A program made the translations under genes and the position numbers. A model generated the notes under the pieces. It was not told the origin of the DNA. It did not search any database and saw nothing but the letters and a program-made list of their open reading frames with translations. This document shows positions 25,921 to 34,049 of a stretch of 64,000 nucleotides of DNA, in pieces (positions within the stretch are counted from its first letter, which is position 1; every line of letters starts with the position of its first letter). Source of the DNA: Streptomyces phaeofaciens (GTDB taxonomy: Bacteria > Actinomycetota > Actinomycetes > Streptomycetales > Streptomycetaceae); the NCBI RefSeq assembly GCF_014648915.1, contig NZ_BMSA01000015.1:62001-126000 (forward strand). Reading direction: 5' to 3'.

Positions 25921-26469
25921 CTACGGCAGCAGTTCGCCCAGCGACGGCAGCAGTGACTCCAGATCGCTGGGGAGCTCCGTCGGCAGCGTGGTCGGGAACT
26001 GCGAGGGCAGCTCGCTCGGGAACCCGCTGGGCAGCTCGACGGGAAGGCTGAGGGACGGCTTGGGGGTGGTGCCGCTGCTCCCCGCGCCGGGCTCCTTGTC
26101 CGACGGGTCGCCACCGGACGACGACGTCAGCACGACGACGAGGACGACGCCGGCCGCCGCGAGCAGCGCGAGCACGACGAAGAGCGGGGTGCGGCGCCTT
26201 CCGGGGCCACCGCCCGGCGAGCCCGGGGGCGGGCCCGGCGGCCGGCCGTCGGCCCCTCCCGCGCCACCGGCCCCTCCCGCACCGCCGTCGGCTCCGTAGC
26301 CGGAGCCGGGTGCGCCGAAGCCGGAGGCGGGCGGTCCGTAGCCGGGATCGGGTGGCCCATAGCCGTAGGGCGGTGTTCCGTGGCCGTAGGGCGGTGTTCC
26401 GTGGCCGCCCGGAGGCGGCGTGTCACCCGGCGGTCCGGGCGGCTGGGGCGGTACGGGTGGCATGGCCAT
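25921..26469 (-). CDS. Proline/glycine-rich membrane protein with low-complexity outer domain
   Basis: A 182-aa protein with three zones. An N-terminal cytosolic zone is rich in P/G/Y repeats (GYGPPDPGYGPPASGFG). One membrane helix follows (PLFVVLALLAAAGVVLVVVLT). The outer tail is S/P/L-rich with repeated LPSGFPSELPSQFPT units. No family is recognised; similar architectures occur in Streptomyces membrane proteins of unknown role. The start at 26469 (MAMPPVPPQ) is tentative because the ribosome site is weak; an in-frame ATG lies at 26535. Confidence 0.65.
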   Translation of the reverse strand: MAMPPVPPQPPGPPGDTPPPGGHGTPPYGHGTPPYGYGPPDPGYGPPASGFGAPGSGYGADGGAGGAGGAGGADGRPPGPPPGSPGGGPGRRRTPLFVVLALLAAAGVVLVVVLTSSSGGDPSDKEPGAGSSGTTPKPSLSLPVELPSGFPSELPSQFPTTLPTELPSDLESLLPSLGELLP

Positions 26470-26621
26470 ACCGTCCAGCGTCGTGGCGGACCCGCCCGGG
26501 GCGCGACCCCCGCACCGAAGTTGATACCGGGTCATGCCATGGAGCGCATGATTCCGGCGTACTCCGTGCGGAGGTCTTCCCGGCGGCGGCGGAGCTCGTC
26601 CGCCTCCGCCGGATCAGCGGC

Positions 26622-26662
26622 GGCACGCGCGCGTGCCCACTCGGCGCGCACACGCGTGTGCG
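26622..26662. terminator. Two adjacent perfect 16-bp palindromes after xylA
   Basis: GGCACGCGCGCGTGCC (26622-26637) and CGCACACGCGTGTGCG (26647-26662) are each perfectly self-complementary and lie just after the minus-strand xylA stop (26668). They can form cruciforms or short hairpins with CG-rich loops, and likely help end the xylA transcript before the proline-rich gene. Confidence 0.5.
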
Positions 26663-26667
26663 TGGTG

Positions 26668-27834
26668 TCAGCCGCGGGCACCGAGCAGGTGGTCCATGGC
26701 GAGCTGGTCGAGCTGCTCGAACGCCATGCCGCGGGCGGCGGCCGCCTCGGCGTCGAAGTCCTCGAACGCGGTGCGGTCGGCGAGCAGGCTCTCCAGGCCG
26801 TCGGCGGCGGTGGCCTGGGCCAGCTCGTCCAGCCGGGCGGCGCGCAGGGCCTCCTGCACCTCCGGGTCGCCACGGAACGCGGCCGCGCGCTCCTTGAGGA
26901 TCAGATAGTTGCGCATGCAGCCGGCGGCCGACGCCCAGACACCGTCGAAGTCCTCGGTGCGCGGCGGCTTGAAGTCGAAGTGCTTCGGACCGGCGTAACC
27001 GGCGCTCTCGAGCAGGTCGACGAGCCAGAACGCGGAGCGCAGGTCGCCGGCGCCGAAGCGCAGGTCCTGGTCGTACTTGATGCCGGACTGGCCGTTGAGG
27101 TCGATGTGGAAGAGCTTGCCCGCCCACAGGGCCTGCGCGATGCCGTGCGGGAAGTTCAGCCCGGCCATCTGCTCGTGGCCGACCTCGGGGTTCACGCCGT
27201 ACAGCTCCGGGCGCTCCAGGCGCTCGATGAAGGCCAGGGCGTGGCCGACGGTGGGCAGCAGGATGTCGCCGCGCGGCTCGTTCGGCTTGGGCTCGATGGC
27301 GAAGCGCAGGTCGTAGCCCTGGGAGGTGACGTACTCGCCGAGGAGGTCGAAGGCCTCCTTCATGCGGTCGAGGGCCACGCGTACGTCCTTGGCGGCACCG
27401 GACTCCGCGCCCTCACGGCCGCCCCAGGCGACGTAGGTCTCGGCGCCCAGCTCGACGGCCAGGTCGATGTTGCGGATGGTCTTGCGCAGGGCGTAGCGGC
27501 GCACGTCCCGGTCGTTCGCGGTGAACGCGCCATCCTTGAAGACGGGGTGCGTGAAGAGGTTGGTGGTGGCCATCGGCACCGTCATACCGGTGGTGTCCAG
27601 GGCCTGGCGGAAGCGCTTGATGTGCTCCTCGCGCTCACTGTCCGAGGACCCGAAGGGGATCAGGTCGTCGTCGTGGAAGGTCACACCGTAGGCGCCCAGC
27701 TCGGCCAGGCGCTGCACCGTCTCGACGGGGTCGAGGGCACGCCGCGTGGCGTCGCCGAACGGGTCCCTTCCCTGCCAGCCGACGGTCCACAGGCCGAAGG
27801 TGAACCTGTCGTCGGGGGTGGGCTGGTAGTTCAT
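26668..27834 (-). CDS. xylA: Xylose isomerase
   Basis: A 388-aa class I isomerase converting D-xylose to D-xylulose in the cytosol with Mg/Mn. His54 (VTFHDDDLIPFG) and Asp57, the ring-opening pair of actinobacterial xylose isomerases, fall at their usual numbers. The metal-site motifs FAIEPKPNEPRGD, NPEVGHEQMAGLNF and KLFHIDLNGQ are present. Length and termini match the family. AAGGAG lies eight bases before the ATG. It is transcribed divergently from xylB, with the ROK regulator behind xylB. Confidence 0.97.
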   Translation of the reverse strand: MNYQPTPDDRFTFGLWTVGWQGRDPFGDATRRALDPVETVQRLAELGAYGVTFHDDDLIPFGSSDSEREEHIKRFRQALDTTGMTVPMATTNLFTHPVFKDGAFTANDRDVRRYALRKTIRNIDLAVELGAETYVAWGGREGAESGAAKDVRVALDRMKEAFDLLGEYVTSQGYDLRFAIEPKPNEPRGDILLPTVGHALAFIERLERPELYGVNPEVGHEQMAGLNFPHGIAQALWAGKLFHIDLNGQSGIKYDQDLRFGAGDLRSAFWLVDLLESAGYAGPKHFDFKPPRTEDFDGVWASAAGCMRNYLILKERAAAFRGDPEVQEALRAARLDELAQATAADGLESLLADRTAFEDFDAEAAAARGMAFEQLDQLAMDHLLGARG

Positions 27835-27961
27835 GCCGCGGCTCCTTGCTCGAAGACTGTGTCGCCGACTATTTCGTCATGGCGGTTTACAAATTAGTAT
27901 GCCAGCGCATCTCTGGGAAGACAGATCCCGCAGAGCCGCGGAAAAACTTAGGGAGAGCCCG
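27835..27961. promoter_or_regulatory. Divergent xylA-xylB control region
   Basis: This 127-bp gap holds an unusually AT-rich segment at 27886-27900 (TTTACAAATTAGTAT) with a loose dyad GGC...GCC around it. It is the expected place for the ROK-family regulator, encoded just after xylB, to bind. GGGAGAG marks the xylB ribosome site at the right edge and AAGGAG the xylA site at the left. Exact promoter elements cannot be fixed by eye. Confidence 0.55.
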
Positions 27962-29407
27962 ATGTCAGCAGCCGAGGGTCCGCTCGTCGTCGGCGTGGAC
28001 TCGTCCACGCAGTCCACGAAGGTGCTCGTCGTCGACGCGGCCACCGGCGAGGTCGTCGCCAGTGGCCAGGCACCGCACACCGTGTCCTCCGGGGCCGGCC
28101 GGGAGAGCGACCCGCGCCAGTGGTGGGACGCCCTGCACGAGGCGCTGCGCCAGTGCGGCGACGCGGCGCACGAGGCGGCCGCGGTGTCGATCGGCGGGCA
28201 GCAGCACGGGCTCGTCACACTGGACGAGCGCGGCGAACCGGTCCGCCCGGCGCTGCTGTGGAACGACGTGCGCTCGGCCCCGCAGGCACGCCGGCTGACC
28301 GAGGAACTGGGCGGCGCCAAGTTCTGGGCGGAGCGCACGGGGTCCGTCCCGGCCGCGTCCTTCACGGTGACGAAGTGGGCCTGGCTGGCCGAGCACGAGC
28401 CGGAGGCCCTGCGTGCCACGAAGGCCGTGCGCCTCCCCCACGACTACCTCACCGAGCGCCTCACCGGCGAGGGCACGACCGACCGCGGCGATGCCTCCGG
28501 CACCGGCTGGTGGGCCTCCGGGACGGAGGGCTACGACGAGGAGATCCTCGCCCACGTGGGGCTCGACCCGGCGCTGCTGCCCCGCGTGGTGCGGCCCGGC
28601 GAGGTGGCGGGGACCGTGCGCGACAGCCACGACCTGCCGTTCGCCAAGGGCACCCTGGTCGCCCCGGGCACCGGGGACAACGCCGCGGCCGCGCTGGGCC
28701 TCGGCCTGCGCCCGGGCACGCCGGTGCTCAGCCTCGGCACCTCGGGAACGGTGTACGCGGTGGCGAAGCGGCGCCCCGCCGACCCGACCGGCACGGTGGC
28801 CGGTTTCGCCGACGCGCACGGCGGCTGGCTGCCGCTGGCCTGCACCCTGAACTGCACGCTCGCCGTGGACCGCGTCGCGGCGCTGCTGGGCCTGGACCGT
28901 GAGGCCGTGGAGCCCACGGCGGAGCTGACCCTGCTGCCCTACCTGGACGGCGAGCGCACCCCGAACCTGCCGAACGCCTCCGGGCTGCTGCACGGCCTGC
29001 GCCACGACACCACCGCCGGCCAGCTCCTCCAGGCCGCCTACGACGGTGCCGTGCACTCGCTGCTCGGCGCGCTCGACCTCGTCCTCGACGAGGACGCGGA
29101 CCGCTCGGCCCCGCTGCTGCTGATCGGCGGCGGCGCCCGGGGCGCGGCCTGGCAGCAGACCGTACGCCGGCTGTCCGGACGGCCGGTGCAGATCCCCGAG
29201 GCCAAGGAACTGGTCGCGCTGGGCGCCGCGGCGCAGGCGGCCGGACTGCTGACCGGCGAGGCCCCGGCCGCCGTCGCCCGGCGGTGGAACACCGCGCGGG
29301 GCCCGGTGCTGGACGCCGTGGAGCGGGACGAGGCGACGCTGGCCAGGATCGCCGGGGTACTCTCCGACGCGGCTCCCCTGCTGGAGCGGGGCACCCGCAC
29401 CCGCTGA
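27962..29407 (+). CDS. xylB: Xylulokinase
   Basis: A 481-aa FGGY-family sugar kinase that phosphorylates D-xylulose. N-terminal GVDSSTQSTKVLVVD is the first phosphate motif. SIGGQQHGLVTLD, LWNDVRSAPQA and DRGDASGTGWW line the sugar site. LSLGTSGTVYAV and LLIGGGARGAAWQQTV give the ATP-binding lobe. ATG 27962 follows GGGAGAGCCCG. It is divergent from xylA and co-directional with the ROK regulator 23 bp downstream. Confidence 0.96.
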   Translation: MSAAEGPLVVGVDSSTQSTKVLVVDAATGEVVASGQAPHTVSSGAGRESDPRQWWDALHEALRQCGDAAHEAAAVSIGGQQHGLVTLDERGEPVRPALLWNDVRSAPQARRLTEELGGAKFWAERTGSVPAASFTVTKWAWLAEHEPEALRATKAVRLPHDYLTERLTGEGTTDRGDASGTGWWASGTEGYDEEILAHVGLDPALLPRVVRPGEVAGTVRDSHDLPFAKGTLVAPGTGDNAAAALGLGLRPGTPVLSLGTSGTVYAVAKRRPADPTGTVAGFADAHGGWLPLACTLNCTLAVDRVAALLGLDREAVEPTAELTLLPYLDGERTPNLPNASGLLHGLRHDTTAGQLLQAAYDGAVHSLLGALDLVLDEDADRSAPLLLIGGGARGAAWQQTVRRLSGRPVQIPEAKELVALGAAAQAAGLLTGEAPAAVARRWNTARGPVLDAVERDEATLARIAGVLSDAAPLLERGTRTR

Positions 29408-29430
29408 GAACCGACCGAATCGACGGAGGC

Positions 29431-30639
29431 ATGACCGCACCGCTGCACGAGGCCCGCGCCAACGGCCCTGGGCGCGCGCTGCCCGACACCCAGCAGGGCA
29501 TGCGCCGCCGCAACCTGGCCCGGGTGATGCACGCCGTCAGCGCCGAGGGATCGCTGTCACGGGCCGCGGTCGCCTCGCGCATCGGCCTGACCCGTGCGGC
29601 GGTGTCGACCCTCGTCGACGAGCTGATACGCACCGGCCTGCTCGAGGAGCTGGGCCCGGAGCGGCCCGGCCGGGTGGGCCGGCCCGGGTCGGCCCTGGCC
29701 GTCAGCGGACGGGGCCCGGCGGGGCTGGGCGCCGAGGTCGGGGTCGACCACCTCGCGGTCTGCGTCGTCGACCTGCGCGGCGAGGTGCGGGCCCGGATCG
29801 AACGGCAGGGGACGAACCGGGGCCGCTCCCCCGAGCCGGTGATCGAGGAGCTGACCGGCCTGGTGCGCCGGATCGTGGCCGAGGTCGAGCGCGAGGGGCT
29901 GTGGCCCGCGGGGCTCGCCGTGGCCGTGCCAGGGCTGGTCGCCCGCGACGGGCGGACCGTCGTCGCCGCTCCCAACCTGGACTGGCACGACACCGACCTC
30001 GGCGCCCTGCTGCCCGCGGAGCTCGCCCTGACCGTGGACAACGAGGCCAACTTCGGCGGACTGGCCGAACTCTGGCTGGGCGAGAACACCCCCCACGACT
30101 TCCTGCACGTGTCGGCCGAGATCGGCATCGGCGCAGCGCTGGTCGTGGACGGCAGCCTGCTGCGCGGCACCCGGGGTTTCGCGGGCGAACTGGGCCATGT
30201 GCCGGTCCACCCCGACGGGCCGGAGTGCGTCTGCGGCGGCCGTGGCTGTCTGGAGCAGTACGCCGGCGAGGAGGCGGTCCTGCGCGCCGCCGGCCTGGAG
30301 CCCGGCGGGGACCGCGTCGGACTGCTCGCGGGCCGCGCCGCGGACGGCGACCCCGACGTACGACGCGCCCTGCGCGAGGCGGGGACGGCCCTCGGGATCG
30401 CCCTGACCGGGGCGCTCAATCTGCTGGACCCGGAGGAAGTCGTGCTCGGCGGTGCCCTGGCCGGGCTCGCGCCCTGGCTGCTGCCGGCGCTGGAGACGGA
30501 GCTGGCGCGGCGTACGGCGGGCCCGCCCTGCCCGGTGTCCGTGTCACGGCTGGGCTCCGAGGGGCCGCTGCTCGGGGCGGCGCACTCCGTGGTGCGGGCG
30601 GTGCTGGACGATCCCGCGGCTGTGGCGGGGCGGGGCTGA
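29431..30639 (+). CDS. ROK family transcriptional regulator (probable xylose regulator)
   Basis: A 402-aa ROK protein with an N-terminal winged helix (SLSRAAVASRIGLTRAAVST) and a sugar-kinase-like effector domain. The zinc motif CVCGGRGCLEQYAG and the ELGHVPVHPDGP segment are intact. NEANFGGLAE replaces part of the kinase active site. Regulators of this type commonly repress xylose genes and release on sugar binding. GGAGGC before the ATG and 23-bp spacing from xylB suggest co-transcription, so the regulator controls its own operon. Confidence 0.92.
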   Translation: MTAPLHEARANGPGRALPDTQQGMRRRNLARVMHAVSAEGSLSRAAVASRIGLTRAAVSTLVDELIRTGLLEELGPERPGRVGRPGSALAVSGRGPAGLGAEVGVDHLAVCVVDLRGEVRARIERQGTNRGRSPEPVIEELTGLVRRIVAEVEREGLWPAGLAVAVPGLVARDGRTVVAAPNLDWHDTDLGALLPAELALTVDNEANFGGLAELWLGENTPHDFLHVSAEIGIGAALVVDGSLLRGTRGFAGELGHVPVHPDGPECVCGGRGCLEQYAGEEAVLRAAGLEPGGDRVGLLAGRAADGDPDVRRALREAGTALGIALTGALNLLDPEEVVLGGALAGLAPWLLPALETELARRTAGPPCPVSVSRLGSEGPLLGAAHSVVRAVLDDPAAVAGRG

Positions 30640-30890
30640 GGTCCGCCGTCGTCGTGTCGGCCCGTTCAGGACCGGAAGTCTGAACTCCCCGTTCGGGTGA
30701 GTGAGTTGTCCACAGTTCCGCCGTCGTCCACCGAACCCGCCGACTTCGCTCTGCCGCACCGTCAGGCGCCGTAACGTGATCCACCTGGATGCGCGCCGCG
30801 CCCCCACGCCTGAGCCGGTGGAGGTGCCCGGGGTGTCGGTGGCTGTCCGCGTCCGTCCCGACGGCCTGTGGCAGAACGGAGCTGTGCACC

Positions 30891-32021
30891 ATGACCGACC
30901 CGCGGATCCTGACCGTACGCCCCGAACCGGGCGACTACGCCTGGACGTTCGGCGGTGCGCCGCCGGTGGCGCGGATCACGCCCGGCACGGTCCTCGACCT
31001 GTACACGGAGGACTGCTTCGCCGGGCGGGTGCGCTCCGAGAAGGACCTGGTGTCCGAGGTCTGCGAGTTCCCCTTCCTCAATCCGCAGACCGGCCCCTTC
31101 CACGTCGAGGGGGCCGAGCCGGGCGACACGGTCGCCGTGCACTTCGTGTCCGTCGAACCGGCCCGTGACTGGGCGGCGTCGACCACGGTCCCCCTGTTCG
31201 GCGCGCTGACGTCGACCCACACCACGGCCACGCTCCAGCCTCCGCTGCCGGAGCGGGTGTGGATCTGGCAGCTGGACCGGGCCCGCCGTACGGCACTGTT
31301 CCGGGCACGGGACAGTGACATCCGGCTCGAACTGCCCCTGGATCCGATGCACGGCACGGTGGGTGTGGCGCCGGCCAACCTGGAGGTGCGCTCGGCGCTG
31401 GTGCCCGACGCGCACGGCGGGAACATGGACACGCCCGAGATGCGGGCCGGCGTCACCTGCTACCTGGGGGTGAACGTCGAGGGTGCGCTGCTGAGCCTGG
31501 GCGACGGGCACGCCCGGCAGGGCGAGGGCGAGACCTGCGGGGTCGCGGTGGAGTGCGCGATGAACACGGTGGTGATCGTCGAGCTGCTCAAGGGGCTGGC
31601 CACGCCGTGGCCGCGCATCGAGTCGGACACGCACATCGTCTCGACCGGTTCGGCCCGCCCGCTGGAGGACGCCTTCCGTATATCCCAGCTCGACCTGGTG
31701 CGGTGGCTGGTGCGCGACTACGGCTTCTCCGAGTCGGACGCGTACCAGTTCGCAACCCAGGCGGTCGAATCGCCGTTGGCCAATGTGTGCGACACCAACT
31801 ACACGTGCGTGGCGAAGATCCGCAAGGAGTGGCTGCCCGCGCGCGAGACCCACCGCGGGGTGCACGCGCGGCTGCGCGAGACGGCGGCGACGCTGCGGGG
31901 CCGGCTCCCCGCCCCGCCCGAGGCCCGCTCCCCCGAGGCCCACTCCCCCGACACGCACCACCCGAAAGGCAGCACCCCGTGGAACGAGCACGCCTCCGCC
32001 TCGACCGGCGGCGGATCCTGA
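30891..32021 (+). CDS. Acetamidase/formamidase family protein
   Basis: A 376-aa FmdA/AmdA-family protein, predicted to hydrolyse a short amide. Motifs include EVCEFPFLNPQTGPF, PMHGTVGVAPAN, HGGNMDTPEMRAGV, and SLGDGHARQGEGETCGVAVEC with the conserved G-D-x-H-x-x-Q-G pattern. The last ~45 residues are a proline-rich, family-atypical tail. The ATG with CGGAG ~9 bp upstream is chosen; an in-frame ATG 34 codons earlier is less likely. Its 3' end overlaps the exported amidase gene by 43 bp in another frame. Confidence 0.88.
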   Translation: MTDPRILTVRPEPGDYAWTFGGAPPVARITPGTVLDLYTEDCFAGRVRSEKDLVSEVCEFPFLNPQTGPFHVEGAEPGDTVAVHFVSVEPARDWAASTTVPLFGALTSTHTTATLQPPLPERVWIWQLDRARRTALFRARDSDIRLELPLDPMHGTVGVAPANLEVRSALVPDAHGGNMDTPEMRAGVTCYLGVNVEGALLSLGDGHARQGEGETCGVAVECAMNTVVIVELLKGLATPWPRIESDTHIVSTGSARPLEDAFRISQLDLVRWLVRDYGFSESDAYQFATQAVESPLANVCDTNYTCVAKIRKEWLPARETHRGVHARLRETAATLRGRLPAPPEARSPEAHSPDTHHPKGSTPWNEHASASTGGGS

Positions 32022-32578
32022 AGGGCGCGGCCCTCGCGGCCGTCCCGTACGCACTGCTCCCCGACGCGCGGGCGGGAGCACAGTCCCAGCCCGTCGACCA
32101 CCGGCCGGCCGAGTGGCAGCCCGCGGCCGGCACCAACTACACGGTGTCGCAGCGGCCCACGACCCACTCGGTCGACCTGGTCGTCGTCCACGTCACGCAG
32201 ACGACCTTCGCCAAGGCCCTGGCCATCTTCCAGAACCCGAGAAAGAAGGTGTCCGCGCACTATGTCGTGCGCTCCGTCGACGGTCACACGGCCCAGTGCG
32301 TGCGCGAGTCCGACATCGCCTGGCATGCGGGGAACTGGGACTACAACACCCGCAGCGTCGGCATCGAGCACGAGGGCTGGGTGGACCGGCCCGCCTACTT
32401 CACCGACCTCCTGTACGAGCGGTCCGCCCTGTTGACGTCCTCGGTCTGCGACCGGTACGGCATCCCCAAGGACCGCGCGCACATCATCGGCCACCACGAG
32501 GTGCCGGGCACCGATCACACCGATCCCGGTCCCCAGTGGGACTGGGTCCGCTACCTGAAGCTCGTCAACTCCGCCTGA
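31979..32578 (+). CDS. Exported N-acetylmuramoyl-L-alanine amidase (PGRP-type)
   Basis: A 199-aa amidase that cuts the MurNAc-L-Ala bond of peptidoglycan. The N-terminus RLDRRRILKGAALAAVPYALL is a twin-arginine-type signal. The catalytic domain shows VVVHVTQTT (first zinc His), AWHAGNWDYNTRSVGIEHEG and IIGHHEVPGTDHTDPG with the Zn ligands and Lys/Thr region. The GTG start overlaps the preceding gene by 43 bp and has AAAGG ~10 bp upstream. A terminator hairpin starts 2 bp after the stop, so the two genes form one unit. Confidence 0.9.
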   Translation: MERARLRLDRRRILKGAALAAVPYALLPDARAGAQSQPVDHRPAEWQPAAGTNYTVSQRPTTHSVDLVVVHVTQTTFAKALAIFQNPRKKVSAHYVVRSVDGHTAQCVRESDIAWHAGNWDYNTRSVGIEHEGWVDRPAYFTDLLYERSALLTSSVCDRYGIPKDRAHIIGHHEVPGTDHTDPGPQWDWVRYLKLVNSA

Positions 32579-32579
32579 G

Positions 32580-32603
32580 CCGAAACGGATTTCCCCGTTT
32601 CGG
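32580..32603. terminator. Hairpin after the exported amidase gene
   Basis: CCGAAACGG and CCGTTTCGG form a perfect 9-bp stem over the 6-nt loop ATTTCC, beginning 2 bp after the stop codon. It separates the amidase unit from the GAF regulator, whose ATG is 47 bp later. Confidence 0.85.
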
Positions 32604-32649
32604 ACGACCTCCGTCCAAACGGTTGTCGGCCCGCACACCCGGAGTGACG

Positions 32650-33936
32650 ATGTCCCCAGCCGTACGCTCCTTCCGGGAGGACGAATTGACCGATCCCTGG
32701 GTGGCCCTGGAGCCGGGGGCCGACCCTGCCGAACGGGTGCGGGTCCTGCGCCGGGCGCACGAGACGTTCACCGTCGCGGGCACCGTGCCACGGCCCGTGC
32801 GGGCGGTGGTGGCGGACTCGTGGCGGCGCTCGGCGCGGGCCGGTGTCGGTCCGGACGGCTCCGCGAGCGTGGAACTGGCCGACGGGGATCTCGGTGCCTA
32901 CCGCTCCGAGCATCCCCTGGCCCGGGTGATGCCGCTGTTCCGCGAACTCATGGGCACGTTCGCCGCCGACGGCGAGCATCTCCTCGCGGTGTGCGACGCG
33001 CACGGCAGACTCCTGTGGGTCGAGGGCCACCCGGCGACCCGGCGGCGGGCGGGACGGATGAACTTCGTGCCGGGTGCGCGGTGGGCGGAGAGCGCGGTCG
33101 GGACGAACGCCCCGGGCACGGCGGTCGCCGTGGACCGGCCGGTGCAGGTGTTCGCGGCCGAGCACTTCATCCGGCGGGTGCAGCCGTGGACGTGCGCGGC
33201 GGCCCCGGTGCACGATCCGCGGACCGGACGGGTGCTGGGCGCCGTCGACATCACCGGCGGCAACGGGCTGGCGCATCCGCACAGCCTGGGGTTCGTGCAG
33301 GCCGTGGCACGGGCCGCCGAGTCGCAGCTGGCCCTGCTCGGCTCCGGCCCGCCGGCCGCCGGGGCGGCCGAGCTGACCGTGCTGGGCCGGGAGGAGGCTC
33401 TGCTGCTCGCCGGCGGTCGCAAGGTCCGGCTGAGCCGCAGGCACAGCGAGCTCCTGCTGCTGCTGGCCCGCCACCCCGAGGGGCTGACCGGCGACGAGCT
33501 GCTGTGCGCGCTGTACGAGGACGAGTCGGTGACCCCGGTGACCCTGCGCGCCGAACTGGCCCGGCTGCGCGGGGTGCTCGGCCCCGGCCTGCTGCTCTCC
33601 CGCCCCTACCGGCTGGCGCTGCCGGTGGAGTGCGATGTCGACGTCGTGGAGCGGCGGCTGCGGGCCGGCGCGGTGACGGCGGCCGTGGCGGCGTACGCGG
33701 GACCGCTGCTGCCGGCCTCCCGGGCCCCGGCCGTGGTGCGGCTCAGACGGCGCCTGTCCGACGGGGTGCGGGCGGCTCTGGTCGCCCGTCGGGACCCCGA
33801 TCTCCTGGCCGACTGGGCGCACGCGCCCTGGGGCGAGGACGATCTCGTCGTCTGGCGGGCGCTCTGCGCGGTCCGGCCCACGGCGGCGGTACGGGCCCGG
33901 CTGGCCGCGCTGGAGACGGAACTGGCCGCCCCCTGA
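32650..33936 (+). CDS. GAF-domain transcriptional regulator of the aldehyde dehydrogenase
   Basis: A 428-aa regulator of the acetoin-regulator-like group found beside aldehyde dehydrogenases in actinobacteria. N-terminal residues up to about 90 are helical (VVADSWRRSARAGVGPDG). A GAF domain spans about 95-235 (LLAVCDAHGRLLWVEGHPA, ESAVGTNAPGTAVAVDRPVQ, HDPRTGRVLGAVDITGG). The C-terminal half carries a winged-helix-like region (SRRHSELLLLLARHPEGLTGDELL). No sigma-54 AAA+ domain is present. GGAG lies five bases before the ATG. It is followed by the aldehyde dehydrogenase in the same direction. Confidence 0.88.
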   Translation: MSPAVRSFREDELTDPWVALEPGADPAERVRVLRRAHETFTVAGTVPRPVRAVVADSWRRSARAGVGPDGSASVELADGDLGAYRSEHPLARVMPLFRELMGTFAADGEHLLAVCDAHGRLLWVEGHPATRRRAGRMNFVPGARWAESAVGTNAPGTAVAVDRPVQVFAAEHFIRRVQPWTCAAAPVHDPRTGRVLGAVDITGGNGLAHPHSLGFVQAVARAAESQLALLGSGPPAAGAAELTVLGREEALLLAGGRKVRLSRRHSELLLLLARHPEGLTGDELLCALYEDESVTPVTLRAELARLRGVLGPGLLLSRPYRLALPVECDVDVVERRLRAGAVTAAVAAYAGPLLPASRAPAVVRLRRRLSDGVRAALVARRDPDLLADWAHAPWGEDDLVVWRALCAVRPTAAVRARLAALETELAAP

Positions 33937-33963
33937 CGGACCGGCGGGGCCGCCGCACGCTCC

Positions 33964-33996
33964 GCAACGTCCTCGCAACGTCGTCCTGCCTAGCCT
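33964..33996 (+). promoter_or_regulatory. Candidate operator and -10 for the aldehyde dehydrogenase gene
   Basis: GCAACGTC occurs twice, at 33964 and 33975, exactly 11 bp apart (one DNA turn). It is followed by a -10-like TAGCCT at 33991-33996. This is the expected upstream site for the adjacent GAF regulator, about 55 bp before the ATG. Confidence 0.4.
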
Positions 33997-34049
33997 CCGG
34001 CGCAGAGCTGTCCAACGGCGGGCAGCCCTGCTGAGGGAGGCTGACCAGG

